Shown: in pieces, positions 15,406-23,630 of the stretch
How positions within the stretch are numbered: position 1 is the first letter of the stretch
Layout: every line of letters starts with the position of its first letter
DNA from: Candidatus Thorarchaeota archaeon
GTDB lineage: Archaea; Asgardarchaeota; Thorarchaeia; Thorarchaeales; Thorarchaeaceae
Assembly (NCBI GenBank): GCA_016840685.1
Contig: JAEORX010000006.1
Span: 1-45,514 of the forward strand
DNA length: 45,514 nt
Direction: 5' to 3'
Position numbers and translations under genes: made by a program
Notes under the pieces: generated by a model
The model's database searches: none
What the model saw: only the letters and a program-made list of their open reading frames with translations
What the model was told of the DNA's origin: nothing

Positions 15406-15510
15406 ATGGCTCAGGCAACTAACTCTCGGAACTCGTCTGTGTTCAAGAAGAAGAAGTCAGTCATTAGCACTGATGCAATCTCATACGCTTACTTCTCTGT
15501 TTTGAGGTGA
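15406..15510 (+). CDS. micro-protein 1 of tandem family
   Basis: A 34-aa ORF. The N-terminus is Ser/Asn-rich, followed by KKKK, and the C-terminus is SVISTDAISYAYFSVLR. The end matches the ends of micro-proteins 3 and 4 (consensus ST(D/E)A(I/L), two or three residues, Y(F/I), ending in Arg), while N-termini differ. A conserved end with variable start in three neighbouring short ORFs argues for real genes. It has its own TATA box and starts the run that reads into the MFS transporter. The C-terminal 15 residues could form an amphipathic helix (inference). Function unknown. Confidence 0.6.
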   Translation: MAQATNSRNSSVFKKKKSVISTDAISYAYFSVLR

Positions 15511-15570
15511 AGTGTTTGAACAACCTTCTGAGAATGGCGAGCCTTGTCTGGTTTGACACTCAGATGACCC

Positions 15571-15660
15571 ATGATGGTCACAGAGTGGTCAGAGATATGG
15601 TCAGTTATTCTCAGAAACAGCATATCCTGTGACCATCTATATGGAATGTGTGAAAGATGA
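15571..15660 (+). CDS. possible degenerate micro-protein 2
   Basis: A 29-aa ORF (MMVTEWSEIWSVILRN ... LYGMCER) whose TGA overlaps the ATGATG of micro-protein 3, a coupling-type overlap. Its end keeps only the Tyr and final Arg of the family motif. A competing 32-aa ORF in another frame (15534-15632, MASLVWFDTQ) has no match to the family. The stretch is also rich in repeats (11-bp inverted repeat and TGGTCA copies), so it may be regulatory rather than coding. Which reading is right cannot be decided here. Confidence 0.25.
   Translation: MMVTEWSEIWSVILRNSISCDHLYGMCER
15573..15637. repeat. 11-bp inverted repeat with TGGTCA repeats
   Basis: GATGGTCACAG (15573-15583) and CTGTGACCATC (15627-15637) are perfect inverted copies 43 bases apart. 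TGGTCA recurs at about 15575, 15586 and 15597, roughly one helical turn apart. The arrangement suits either a cooperative operator or a long RNA hairpin inside the operon. Confidence 0.6.
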
Positions 15661-15770
15661 TGAAATCAGATTATAACTCTAAACTCAATCGACTTGTCAA
15701 TGACACCAAGTTCCCGCACATTCAATCAACTGAGGCACTGGCTTATGCCTACATTACTGTAAGAAGGTGA
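15657..15770 (+). CDS. micro-protein 3 of tandem family
   Basis: A 37-aa ORF from ATG 15657 (36 aa from the adjacent ATG 15660). The N-terminus KSDYNSKLNRLVNDTK is polar and basic. The C-terminus HIQSTEALAYAYITVRR is the clearest copy of the family motif. The stop lies within AGGTGA, which doubles as the SD of micro-protein 4, so the two are probably translated in sequence. Pairwise similarity to micro-proteins 1 and 4 is confined to the last ~18 residues. Function unknown; presumably cytoplasmic, since there is no signal peptide or membrane helix. Confidence 0.65.
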   Translation: MMKSDYNSKLNRLVNDTKFPHIQSTEALAYAYITVRR

Positions 15771-15774
15771 AAGA

Positions 15775-15873
15775 ATGGCTCTAGCAAAGATTGAAGGAAC
15801 TCCACGTGTTTGGAGAGAAACAAAGACAATCATGTCAACCGAGGCACTAGCAAGGACTTATTTCAGGAGATAG
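15775..15873 (+). CDS. micro-protein 4 of tandem family
   Basis: A 32-aa ORF with polar N-terminus MALAKIEGTPRVWRETK and C-terminus TIMSTEALARTYFRR, sharing STEALA with micro-protein 3. ATG 15775 follows GGTGA with four bases between. Its last codons (CAGGAGATAG) supply the AGGAGA SD for the MFS gene, which starts six bases after the stop. This is good evidence that the short ORF is translated as part of the operon. A longer MFS start (15810) would overlap it and is not needed. Confidence 0.65.
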   Translation: MALAKIEGTPRVWRETKTIMSTEALARTYFRR

Positions 15874-15878
15874 TCCAT

Positions 15879-17222
15879 ATGACCGAAGTTGCAACTCTGG
15901 ACGAAAACGAACAAAATAATGATGCAAAGGGATTCAGAGGAGTCCTTGCTCATAGGGACTTCTCATTGCTATGGTCCGGGCAACTGGTTTCCAACATTGG
16001 TACTGCAATTGCATCTCTGGCCCTCATGTTCTATGCCTATGCTCTTACAGGTTCTGCACTGTCAATGGCTATCCTAGTAATGGCTGAAACACTACCAGTC
16101 GTCGCATTTGCAGGTCCCATTGGCGTTTACATTGATCGTTGGAACAGAAAGACAATCATGGTAGCTGCTGATATTGTTCGTGCTGTCGCCATCATCCTCA
16201 TTCCTCTTACAGTACACTTCCCATCCTTTTTACCTACAATCTATTGGGTTTACATCCTGACATTTGTGTTTGCTACTGCAAATGCCTGGTTCTTTCCCGC
16301 AAGGAGTGCATCCATCCCAAATCTTGTGGAGGGCGATGAGTTAATTGCAGCCAACTCTCTTTCTCAAATGACATTCCAGGTTGTACAGTTAGTGTTCCCT
16401 CCTATTGGTGGTCTACTGGTTGCACTCCTTGCTCCTGATTACTTCTTGGCATTTGCAATCAACTCAGCTGCATTCCTCTTTTCTGCTGTTGCACTTCAAG
16501 GAATAGCAACTGATCTTCAACCAAAACGTGATTCTGTTATCCGGGAATCACTGGTGGCGCAGATTCAGCAAGGTGCTCGATATGTAATTGGCAATTCTAT
16601 CCTGTCATTCCTCTTTGTGTTTGCGATGTTGCTTGCGGTATCATCAGGTATCCTCAATGCGCTTTTCATACCATACCTCGAAGGTGAACGTGCTCTAGGT
16701 TCAACCCAAGTTGGTCTGGTGCTGAGTGCTGGAGCTGCTTCCGGAGCTGCTGCCGCAGTCTATTTCAGTCGCAAGAAGGAGATTGACAGACCCCTCTATC
16801 TAATCTCTTCTGCAGGACTCCTCGCAGGAGTTGCAGTCTTTGCTCTCGTTCTAGCTTTCGACCTTTTGACAGTGATGCTGTCTTGGGTAATGATTGGAGC
16901 TGTAGATGTCATTCTGAACATTCCTCTTACTGTTCTTATGCAGGAGCTAGTAGAAGACAAGCTGCGTGGTCGGGTCTTTGCACTTCTCAATGTTGCATTC
17001 ACTGCTGTGCAGGTCATCGGAATGGGTATAGGTGGAGTCTGGGCTGAGGTTGTTGTTTCAACAGGTCCTCCCATGATCGGAGCGGCTCTTGCTCTCACAT
17101 TTGTTTCTTTGGTTGGTTTTCTAGCAGTAGCAAAGTTCAACCTACACGGAAGACTTTCAAAACCCATCGAAGAAACAATAGAATCCAGAGAAGAGATTAT
17201 TCCTATTGAGGTTCCTGCTTGA
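15879..17222 (+). CDS. MFS transporter, DHA3/MefA-like
   Basis: A 447-aa, 12-helix major facilitator. The N-terminal FRGVLAHRDFSLLWSGQLVS, then GxAIASLAL, tGSALSMA and the loop GVYIDRWNRKTIM match the DHA3 drug-antiporter group, which exports hydrophobic compounds using proton motive force. The second half has the LRGRVFALLN motif (loop 10-11). The C-terminal tail is acidic (IEETIESREEIIPIEVPA). The ATG at 15879 is chosen because AGGAGA lies eight bases upstream, inside the end of micro-protein 4. The substrate is unknown, and coupling to the micro-proteins may mean they act on or through it (inference). Confidence 0.9.
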   Translation: MTEVATLDENEQNNDAKGFRGVLAHRDFSLLWSGQLVSNIGTAIASLALMFYAYALTGSALSMAILVMAETLPVVAFAGPIGVYIDRWNRKTIMVAADIVRAVAIILIPLTVHFPSFLPTIYWVYILTFVFATANAWFFPARSASIPNLVEGDELIAANSLSQMTFQVVQLVFPPIGGLLVALLAPDYFLAFAINSAAFLFSAVALQGIATDLQPKRDSVIRESLVAQIQQGARYVIGNSILSFLFVFAMLLAVSSGILNALFIPYLEGERALGSTQVGLVLSAGAASGAAAAVYFSRKKEIDRPLYLISSAGLLAGVAVFALVLAFDLLTVMLSWVMIGAVDVILNIPLTVLMQELVEDKLRGRVFALLNVAFTAVQVIGMGIGGVWAEVVVSTGPPMIGAALALTFVSLVGFLAVAKFNLHGRLSKPIEETIESREEIIPIEVPA

Positions 17223-17246
17223 TACGTCAAGCAGACCTTTCATCTT

Positions 17247-17906
17247 CTACGTGAAGTCAATGTCTGAAACTGAGGGTCTCCAGACCTCGCGTGTTTCTGG
17301 ATTATATTGCAACCGTCCTTTTGAAACCAAAATCACAACATAGAGGAAGTTTTTCAGAAAGGACTCGAACTCGTCATGCATTACAAGATCATTGAACTTC
17401 ATCTTACTACCTTCTGGAATCGTTGCGAGGAATCTTTCTAGATCATCAAGGAACACGGAGTCTTCTGTTTCCAGGGTATATCCATTAGGTAGTGAAGTGA
17501 TCTGAGGAACAGAGTCCTCAGGAGGTTCACGCGCCATTGCGTCTATTAGTGTAACCACTCTGTTTAGAGCGTTTACTAGTGACTCATGCTCTAGATGCCC
17601 TATGAGCACCGGTTGTTTTGACGTGACCATTTTGGAGAGATGTCGTACTGGTACTTCCTTTATCCTACTTACATAGACCTCTGGCGCAGCGAGTATCCGG
17701 GCAAGTTCCTGTACCCTATCAACCTTTGCACTAAGTATCTCATTCAACATCTCATCAATGTCAATTCGTTTATCGATTCTCTCTGAGAGTAGCTGAAGGT
17801 CTCTATAAGCCTGGGTGAGTCTGAGCTCAAGTGGGTCAATCTCGCCTGAACGAACAGCCTGAACCATGTCAAAGACACCCTTGGCAAGACTATAGTCGTC
17901 ACTCAT
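17247..17906 (-). CDS. scpA: kleisin ScpA, SMC partner
   Basis: A 219-aa kleisin. The N-terminal helices after YSLAKGVFDMVQAVRSGEIDP, and the C-terminal winged helix (KMKFNDLVMHDEFESFLKNF, YVVILVSKGRLQY, TREVWRP), match archaeal ScpA. It bridges the two SMC heads to close the ring that organises and segregates chromosomes. The gene follows smc by 13 bases. ATG 17906 is preferred; an in-frame TTG at 17912 lies closer to the AGGA ribosome site in the smc stop region. No scpB is in the same operon; a candidate lies at 14234-14740. Confidence 0.88.
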   Translation of the reverse strand: MSDDYSLAKGVFDMVQAVRSGEIDPLELRLTQAYRDLQLLSERIDKRIDIDEMLNEILSAKVDRVQELARILAAPEVYVSRIKEVPVRHLSKMVTSKQPVLIGHLEHESLVNALNRVVTLIDAMAREPPEDSVPQITSLPNGYTLETEDSVFLDDLERFLATIPEGSKMKFNDLVMHDEFESFLKNFLYVVILVSKGRLQYNPETREVWRPSVSDIDFT

Positions 17907-17919
17907 TCCCAACCACTTC

Positions 17920-20900
17920 CTATTGAGCCTTGAACTGGGGGCTCTCGATTATCACTGATGGCTCCACTCCGTTTGGTGACACGACACCTAGGATTTTATC
18001 AGCATGTTTCAACAAGTGTGTGCTTTTTGCAGGTGTGAGTAAAATGAACTGACTCCGTCGGGATGCATCATGAAACAATCGGCTGACAAGTTCAGTGTTT
18101 GTCGCGTCAAGAAATGTGTCAACCTCATCCATGACATACACAGGTGCAGGATTGAACCGTTGCAATGCGAGAATGAGACCAATTGCGATGAGAGACCTCT
18201 CCCCGCCAGAACCTGCACTAATATCTCCAAAGCCCTCAGTCTTTATTCTTGATTTGAACTCCACACCATAGTTGCCATCTCTCAGAGCAAGTGCGAAACG
18301 CACACTACCAGGGAATTGCACTCTCCCTAGAACCTCATTCACCCCTTTCTCAACTTTCCTGAGTGTTTCATTCATACCATTATGATATTGTTCTCGGATA
18401 TTACGTACCGCAGATTCTGCTTCTTCAAGCTCTTCTCCAAGTTCTGCCACTCTCATTACTAATGTTTGAAGTCGGTCCTTCAATTGGCTCTCTGTGTGCG
18501 CTATCGTTTCTGAAACATCATCATAGTCATCAAGGATGTGCCTGAGTTTCACTAGTTCACTCCTTACATCGTCAATTACTCTGATATTGTCAGGTCTCTG
18601 TTTTCCCTCCAGTTCCTGTTCCACTAACTCGAGGTCATATTCAAGGTTTGTCAGTTGTCTCTTTGATTGCACAACCTCAAGTCTGCGATTCTTAACAAGT
18701 AGATTGAGTTCCACAAGCCGTTCACTGAGTTTCCGAATTATGTTGCGAATCCCAGTGAGCTGTTCCCTTATGCCCATCTGTTTCTGTTTTGCATCGTCTC
18801 GTCCTTCACGCATGATCTCAATCTTTTCTAGAATGGCGGCGGCTTCATCCTTCGATTGTTTGATTTCCAGACGCAGATCATTTAGACTGTCAGTTAAAAC
18901 TGTGATACTTTCACAGACCCTCTTCAACTCTTGTCTTTTAAGCTGCTCATCTTTCTCTGAGGCATGTGCATTGTTGTCTGCTTTTGTCAATTCAGTCTGC
19001 AGTCGACGATGTTTCGTCCTGATGGCTGACTCTTGTCCAACTAATCTACTTCTTTCAGGGGGTTGCGTATTATCGAGTTTTCTCAGGTTTCTTTCTGCTT
19101 TACCGTAGTCCTGTCGCAGACCTTTCAGCTCGTCATTAATGGATGCAATACGCTCTTCCAACTCCGGAATACTTTCATTCAGTTTCCTTCTCCGCTCCCA
19201 AGTTGAGCCCCATCGAGTCATTTGACTGATTAGTTCTATTGTTTCCTCTCGTTCGTTCGAGAGAGCTTCCAATTTAGACATTATACTAGTAACTCTTCTA
19301 CTTTCTACAGTCAGTTCTTTTTCCATCTTCGTCATTCGTGTCTGAAGTGGAGCAGTTGAAACCATCCCCGATGGCTCACTCTTAGGATGGCTTATGATTT
19401 GCTTGTCATCAGGAATAATGACCAAGCCGTCTTGGGTGACGACTCGGTGATTCTGTCTTGTTGCAAGACTAACAGCTGTCTGAGAGTTTTTCACTAGCAC
19501 AAAATCTCCGAACACCTTAGCCATGAGCGATTTCATAGATGCATCAGCTGTGAGCCTGTCCCACAGCCACTCCTGTACTCCTGACCCTTGAGGAAGTTCA
19601 GTTCTAGTTTTTTCTTCAACATCCCTGAGAAGGATTATTGGCGAAGGTGCTTCCTCCTTATTGCGTAACTTCAGTAGAAGCTGATAGTCCGACTGCTCGG
19701 TTGTGACAAAAGCTAATGGGAGATTGCCTGAAAGCACACCCTCTACAGCAGTTGAAACCTCATCATCTGCCGTAAATAAACTGATGAGTGGTCCTTTCAC
19801 ACTCTCTAGACCATGCTCTGTAATTGCTTCACTCAGGCTTCTGACTGATTCAGGGATGCGTTTTGAAGTTTCAGTTAGACGGACTTTGATGTCATCAATA
19901 TCTTTCTGGAGCATTGCCACAAGACTGGTCTTCCTGAACCGTTCCTCATTGAGAGAAGCAATCTCCCTTTCTAACTGGGACTTCTTTCTTTCCAGCTCTT
20001 TTGCATCTGTCTTTTCTATCCTATCCCACATATGTGACCATTTGTTTTCTATTGCCTGAAGTTCAGCTTCTTCTAACTGGAGCCTCTCGCGAAGACTTCT
20101 CATGAAGAGGTCCTTGCCCTCAATCTCAGCCTGAAGTGCTTTGTAGTGGCCATGTGCTTCAGCTCTCTTTGTGTTCCATTCTGCAAATGCGGCCAGTTCA
20201 TCCTGTATTCGAGACCGTTCTTCCTCCAGTTCGCTGAGTTCGTCACGCAATAGCTTTTGTTGCTCCATATAGTGTTCCCTTGCTGCAGATACTCTTTCTA
20301 GGTCTTCTCTCAGCTTCTCCTCTTTCCGTTTCTCGGCCTTAACACCATTCTCAAGTTGGCGTAGTTCAACTATTTGCTTCTTCGAATCTCCCTCGAGTTT
20401 GGAGAGGTTTTTCTCCTCTTCTTCAATTTTAGCATCAATTCTACCAAGTTCTGTTTGTAGTCCCGATAGACTGGTTTCTAACTCGTTGTTCCTTTCCTCT
20501 TCTTTAGCAATCTGTCCCTCAACATCAGATTGCTCTTCAAGTATCCCAACCAGACCGGATTCCTTTGTTTCAATCTCATCCTTAGTCTGCTGTATTCTTT
20601 TTGATAGATCGTCTAAGCTTGCCCACTTCAATTCCTGTTCAAGGTTTCTCTCTTGTTCTTGTAGCGCTCTCTTCTTCTCAAGACGAGAGAGATCATTTTG
20701 CAGCAACTCGAGTTCTCGTTCAACGGTTCTAGACTCACTAAGGGCTGTGTCAAGCTTCTGACGACTTTGTATCACCTCGGTTTCCTGGAGACCAATCCTA
20801 TCTCTAAGAACATCAAGTCCTGTCCCCTCCTCAACAAGTCTTCTGACCTCAAATGGGTCCATCTCTCTTATCGCATTGATTCTCTCCTGTGGCATGAACA

Positions 20901-21288
20901 CAAGAGGGTTGTCTGTTTCAAGTCCAAGAGCGCTAATCATTCGTTTCTGTTCTGCAGCTTTGATTCGCTTTCCATCTGCATATGCACGAGGGATACCATC
21001 TCTATCAATCCGCCTTAGAAACCTCCGACTCTGCCCATTGACTTTTACAATGATTTCCGCCTCTGCTGTACTTGCGCCGTGTCGGATGAAATCGCTCCAC
21101 TTACTATACCGGTTCTCCCTCTGGTTTGACCCGAGTGCAAATTTAAGAGCATGGAAAATCGATGTCTTTCCCGATCCATTTGGTCCCGCCAAGACAGTGA
21201 GACCTTTGTCAAACTCAACTCTTCCCTTGTAGAAGGAAAGGAAATTCCCAAGCCGTATGCTTTCGATTTCTACTCTAGCTTCACTCAT
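17920..21288 (-). CDS. smc: SMC chromosome condensation ATPase
   Basis: A 1122-aa SMC protein. The N-terminal head has Walker A GPNGSGKTS (35-43). Two long coiled coils (about 170-470 and 640-940) flank a hinge near residues 490-620 (GPLISLFTADDEVSTAVEGVL, AFVTTEQSDYQLLL). The C-terminal head has the signature SAGSGGERSL (near 1027) and Walker B VYVMDEVDTFLD (near 1049). SMC dimers hold and extrude DNA loops with ScpA. It is shorter than typical bacterial SMC, and VYVMDEVDTFLDATN differs from the usual FLLDEVDAALD form, so it may be a divergent archaeal clade. The start codon abuts the stop of the upstream AAA+-like gene with no gap. Confidence 0.93.
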   Translation of the reverse strand: MSEARVEIESIRLGNFLSFYKGRVEFDKGLTVLAGPNGSGKTSIFHALKFALGSNQRENRYSKWSDFIRHGASTAEAEIIVKVNGQSRRFLRRIDRDGIPRAYADGKRIKAAEQKRMISALGLETDNPLVFMPQERINAIREMDPFEVRRLVEEGTGLDVLRDRIGLQETEVIQSRQKLDTALSESRTVERELELLQNDLSRLEKKRALQEQERNLEQELKWASLDDLSKRIQQTKDEIETKESGLVGILEEQSDVEGQIAKEEERNNELETSLSGLQTELGRIDAKIEEEEKNLSKLEGDSKKQIVELRQLENGVKAEKRKEEKLREDLERVSAAREHYMEQQKLLRDELSELEEERSRIQDELAAFAEWNTKRAEAHGHYKALQAEIEGKDLFMRSLRERLQLEEAELQAIENKWSHMWDRIEKTDAKELERKKSQLEREIASLNEERFRKTSLVAMLQKDIDDIKVRLTETSKRIPESVRSLSEAITEHGLESVKGPLISLFTADDEVSTAVEGVLSGNLPLAFVTTEQSDYQLLLKLRNKEEAPSPIILLRDVEEKTRTELPQGSGVQEWLWDRLTADASMKSLMAKVFGDFVLVKNSQTAVSLATRQNHRVVTQDGLVIIPDDKQIISHPKSEPSGMVSTAPLQTRMTKMEKELTVESRRVTSIMSKLEALSNEREETIELISQMTRWGSTWERRRKLNESIPELEERIASINDELKGLRQDYGKAERNLRKLDNTQPPERSRLVGQESAIRTKHRRLQTELTKADNNAHASEKDEQLKRQELKRVCESITVLTDSLNDLRLEIKQSKDEAAAILEKIEIMREGRDDAKQKQMGIREQLTGIRNIIRKLSERLVELNLLVKNRRLEVVQSKRQLTNLEYDLELVEQELEGKQRPDNIRVIDDVRSELVKLRHILDDYDDVSETIAHTESQLKDRLQTLVMRVAELGEELEEAESAVRNIREQYHNGMNETLRKVEKGVNEVLGRVQFPGSVRFALALRDGNYGVEFKSRIKTEGFGDISAGSGGERSLIAIGLILALQRFNPAPVYVMDEVDTFLDATNTELVSRLFHDASRRSQFILLTPAKSTHLLKHADKILGVVSPNGVEPSVIIESPQFKAQ

Positions 21289-22362
21289 CTACTGTCTTCC
21301 CATTATTCTATGAAGTCTATCGCTGCTTTTCTTGGCTCTGAGAAGTCGCGTCAACCGATCCTCAGCAGTCCCGGTTAGGAGAAATGAGTGACGACTAAGA
21401 AACTCACGATCTTTCGCAGAAAGCGGTAGTCCCTCATTCAGGACCTCTATTACACGTTGAGTTTCAGTATAGTCCTCACCTACTGCCATGAGGTAAAGCT
21501 GGTCTAGAAAGTCATCTGGATATTCTTCACTCAACTTTCTGATGTCTGGTTGCCGAGAGCCCTTCGTTTTTCTTACTATACCGGCAAGAAAGTTAGAATC
21601 ACCAAATGCCCCCACTCGACTCTTTTCAATAAGCTCCTCAACCTCTTCTCTTGACATCTCTTCACCCTTTGATTCCTCTTGCATGAATATACTCATTGCT
21701 AGGTGGTTGACATCGGAGAAACCCCAACCATCTGTCAGTTCAGCTATCATTGAAACATCAAGGTCATCACGCTCCTTCAAGACTTGCTCAAAGACGCGAA
21801 TCCTGTCTTCGATGGAAGTTCCCTCAATGAGGTATGTGCGATTAAAAATTGAGAGTAGTTCTCTGTCTACATCTGCAGGCCTCGTGGTAGCTGCAATGGT
21901 GACCACTTCCTCGCGACTCCATCTAGTATTTTTTATTTCATCTTGAAACACGATTGAATTGACTGAGTTTCTAGGAGCCAGAGCCTCTAACTTCTCAACA
22001 TAGAGCATCGCAGGGGCATTCCTACGAGCGAACTCAAACCCCTCTCTTAGTGCATCATTACTCCTTATGTTCTCGTCAAGAACCCCTTCTAACTTAAAGC
22101 GGATAATCTTGATTGGCACCTCCCTTGCAAGAAAGTGAGGAAATGCACCAAAATCACTTCCAGGTGGTCCTATGAGTAGCACACGTCCCCCAAACTCTAA
22201 TCCTCTTTCTTCCATCTTTGTTTCTAGAACCTTGTAACGTTTGAGTACTTGTAGGAACTCCATGGCAAAGTTCACTACTGAGTATTGACTAACACGTTCT
22301 ATCGGTACTTGTTCTGGAGTAGTGAGAGTAACTGTTTCAATGAAATCTTTATCTTCGCCCAA
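21289..22362 (-). CDS. degenerate AAA+ (pseudo-ATPase) in smc operon
   Basis: A 357-aa protein with the outline of a classical AAA module (FtsH/Cdc48 type) but broken active sites. The Walker A position reads GPPGSDFGAF (65-74) where GPPGTGKT is expected, so the phosphate-binding Lys and Thr are gone. Walker B reads AMLYVEKLEAL (118-128) in place of IIFIDEIDAL, so the catalytic DE is EK. The sensor-1 region AATTRPADVD and FNRTYLIEG keep the overall fold, and a helical lid (IAELTDGWGFSDVNHLAM) follows. The C-terminal ~110 residues are helical. It is the first gene of the operon with smc and scpA, with zero bases before the smc start, so a structural role with SMC is inferred. Upstream (22363-22474) lie the promoter and a palindrome. 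Confidence 0.8.
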   Translation of the reverse strand: MGEDKDFIETVTLTTPEQVPIERVSQYSVVNFAMEFLQVLKRYKVLETKMEERGLEFGGRVLLIGPPGSDFGAFPHFLAREVPIKIIRFKLEGVLDENIRSNDALREGFEFARRNAPAMLYVEKLEALAPRNSVNSIVFQDEIKNTRWSREEVVTIAATTRPADVDRELLSIFNRTYLIEGTSIEDRIRVFEQVLKERDDLDVSMIAELTDGWGFSDVNHLAMSIFMQEESKGEEMSREEVEELIEKSRVGAFGDSNFLAGIVRKTKGSRQPDIRKLSEEYPDDFLDQLYLMAVGEDYTETQRVIEVLNEGLPLSAKDREFLSRHSFLLTGTAEDRLTRLLRAKKSSDRLHRIMGRQ

Positions 22363-22448
22363 ATTTCGACCCCACGGACTTCTGGCTTTTCGGTCGTTCG
22401 CCTGAAGGCATATTACGTCTTCGGAGAAGGTATAGTTACGCGCCGTTC

Positions 22449-22479
22449 AATAATATCATCATATTGTTCCAATATTATT
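22449..22479 (-). terminator. AT-rich hairpin at the end of the TauE gene
   Basis: Downstream of the permease stop, AATAATAT (22449-22456) pairs with ATATTATT (22472-22479). Alternatively ATATTG-ttc-CAATAT (22461-22475) forms a tighter hairpin. There is no long T-run, so terminator function is only a guess. Confidence 0.25.
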
Positions 22480-23452
22480 CAATGTACGGAATTTCAAAAT
22501 CATTAGCTGGTTTTTTCCGCCTTTTTCTTATTCTATAGAATGAAACCATCAATAGAGGAATTCCAATTAGAAGCCAAATAATTGAATCACCTATTGTTGC
22601 TAAAAGAAAACTGGACCCCTCAGGATTAAACCAGAGCTGCCCTAATGACATCATTTTCACTAACGCGAAGATGAGAATGAACCCAAACAACCTCTGGAGC
22701 ATCAAACCATCCACTCGATTGGCATATTTTGGGCCAATGAATCCCCCAGTAACCATCCCCGTACCCATCACCAGACCATAGTACAGGAATACAATCAAGT
22801 TATCGGTCTGGATAAAGGCTATGTAATTGATCAATGATCCCACAGAGGTCGTGAATATCATTGTGAACATCGATGTTGCGGCTGCAGCAAGGATTGGAAA
22901 ATTGAGAATGATGCAAAGTGCTGGAACAATAAGTGTACCTCCGCCAAGACCAAGTAAACCAGCTAATATTCCTGCTAAGAATGCAGCGAAAATAATCATA
23001 ATTATCTTCATCAAGGATAATTGAGAGATTCTTACGATTTTTTCTTCGTCGCATAACGCATCATTCTCAATTGGTAAAGACATCATCATTTTCAACGCTA
23101 TTGGAAAAAGAACGATACCAAATATAGAGCGGAGTATATGTGCATCAGCAAATATTGTTCTCAGAAAAATACCCACTGAAGTCCCTGGTAATGTTGCAAT
23201 CACGAGAAAAAGCCCAATTCTGAAATTTACTTGATCAGGGTTGTGTCTATAATAGGCCAGAGTACCAACAACTGAAACAAATACCGCTGAAAGTAGTGAT
23301 ACAGCTGATGCAACTTCAGCAGGAAGGAGGAAAAGTATAATGAGCAATGGAGTTTTGAAAGCACCTCCACTTATTCCAGTCAGAGCTGCAACAATTCCTA
23401 TGCAAAGTGATATGGGAAGAATGATTATGAATTCGAAGACTAGTTGTTCCAT
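22475..23452 (-). CDS. TauE/SafE family anion permease
   Basis: A 325-aa protein with about eight helices in two repeats. The paired signature motifs are ALTGISGGAFKTPLLI (residues ~23-38) and AGLLGLGGGTLIVPAL (~163-178), the internal repeat typical of TauE/SafE (DUF81) permeases. The family moves sulfite, sulfoacetate or other organosulfur anions, usually outward; the substrate here cannot be read. The C-terminus is basic (YRIRKRRKKPAN) and probably cytoplasmic. ATG 23452 follows a divergent AT-rich spacer shared with the MoxR gene. No sulfur-metabolism gene is adjacent. Confidence 0.88.
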   Translation of the reverse strand: MEQLVFEFIIILPISLCIGIVAALTGISGGAFKTPLLIILFLLPAEVASAVSLLSAVFVSVVGTLAYYRHNPDQVNFRIGLFLVIATLPGTSVGIFLRTIFADAHILRSIFGIVLFPIALKMMMSLPIENDALCDEEKIVRISQLSLMKIIMIIFAAFLAGILAGLLGLGGGTLIVPALCIILNFPILAAAATSMFTMIFTTSVGSLINYIAFIQTDNLIVFLYYGLVMGTGMVTGGFIGPKYANRVDGLMLQRLFGFILIFALVKMMSLGQLWFNPEGSSFLLATIGDSIIWLLIGIPLLMVSFYRIRKRRKKPANDFEIPYIE

Positions 23453-23630
23453 AGGAATCAGTTCTACTAGACACCTCTCGTTTCTATATTCAAAGGGCTC
23501 ACCTGTGTGTATTGGTTTGTTTTTGTAATTTTTTATAGACGGTGACAGTCGCTATATCGTGTCATTCGCGCCGTTGTGTGCGAGGTTCATAAGTGTTAAG
23601 ACTGACAATATGTCGTGGTGGGTGGTTCCA

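Noticed and set aside
15810-15878. Longer N-terminus of the MFS transporter
   Set aside because: ATG 15879 has a strong AGGAGA SD, the extra residues are hydrophilic and not family-like, and the extension overlaps micro-protein 4.
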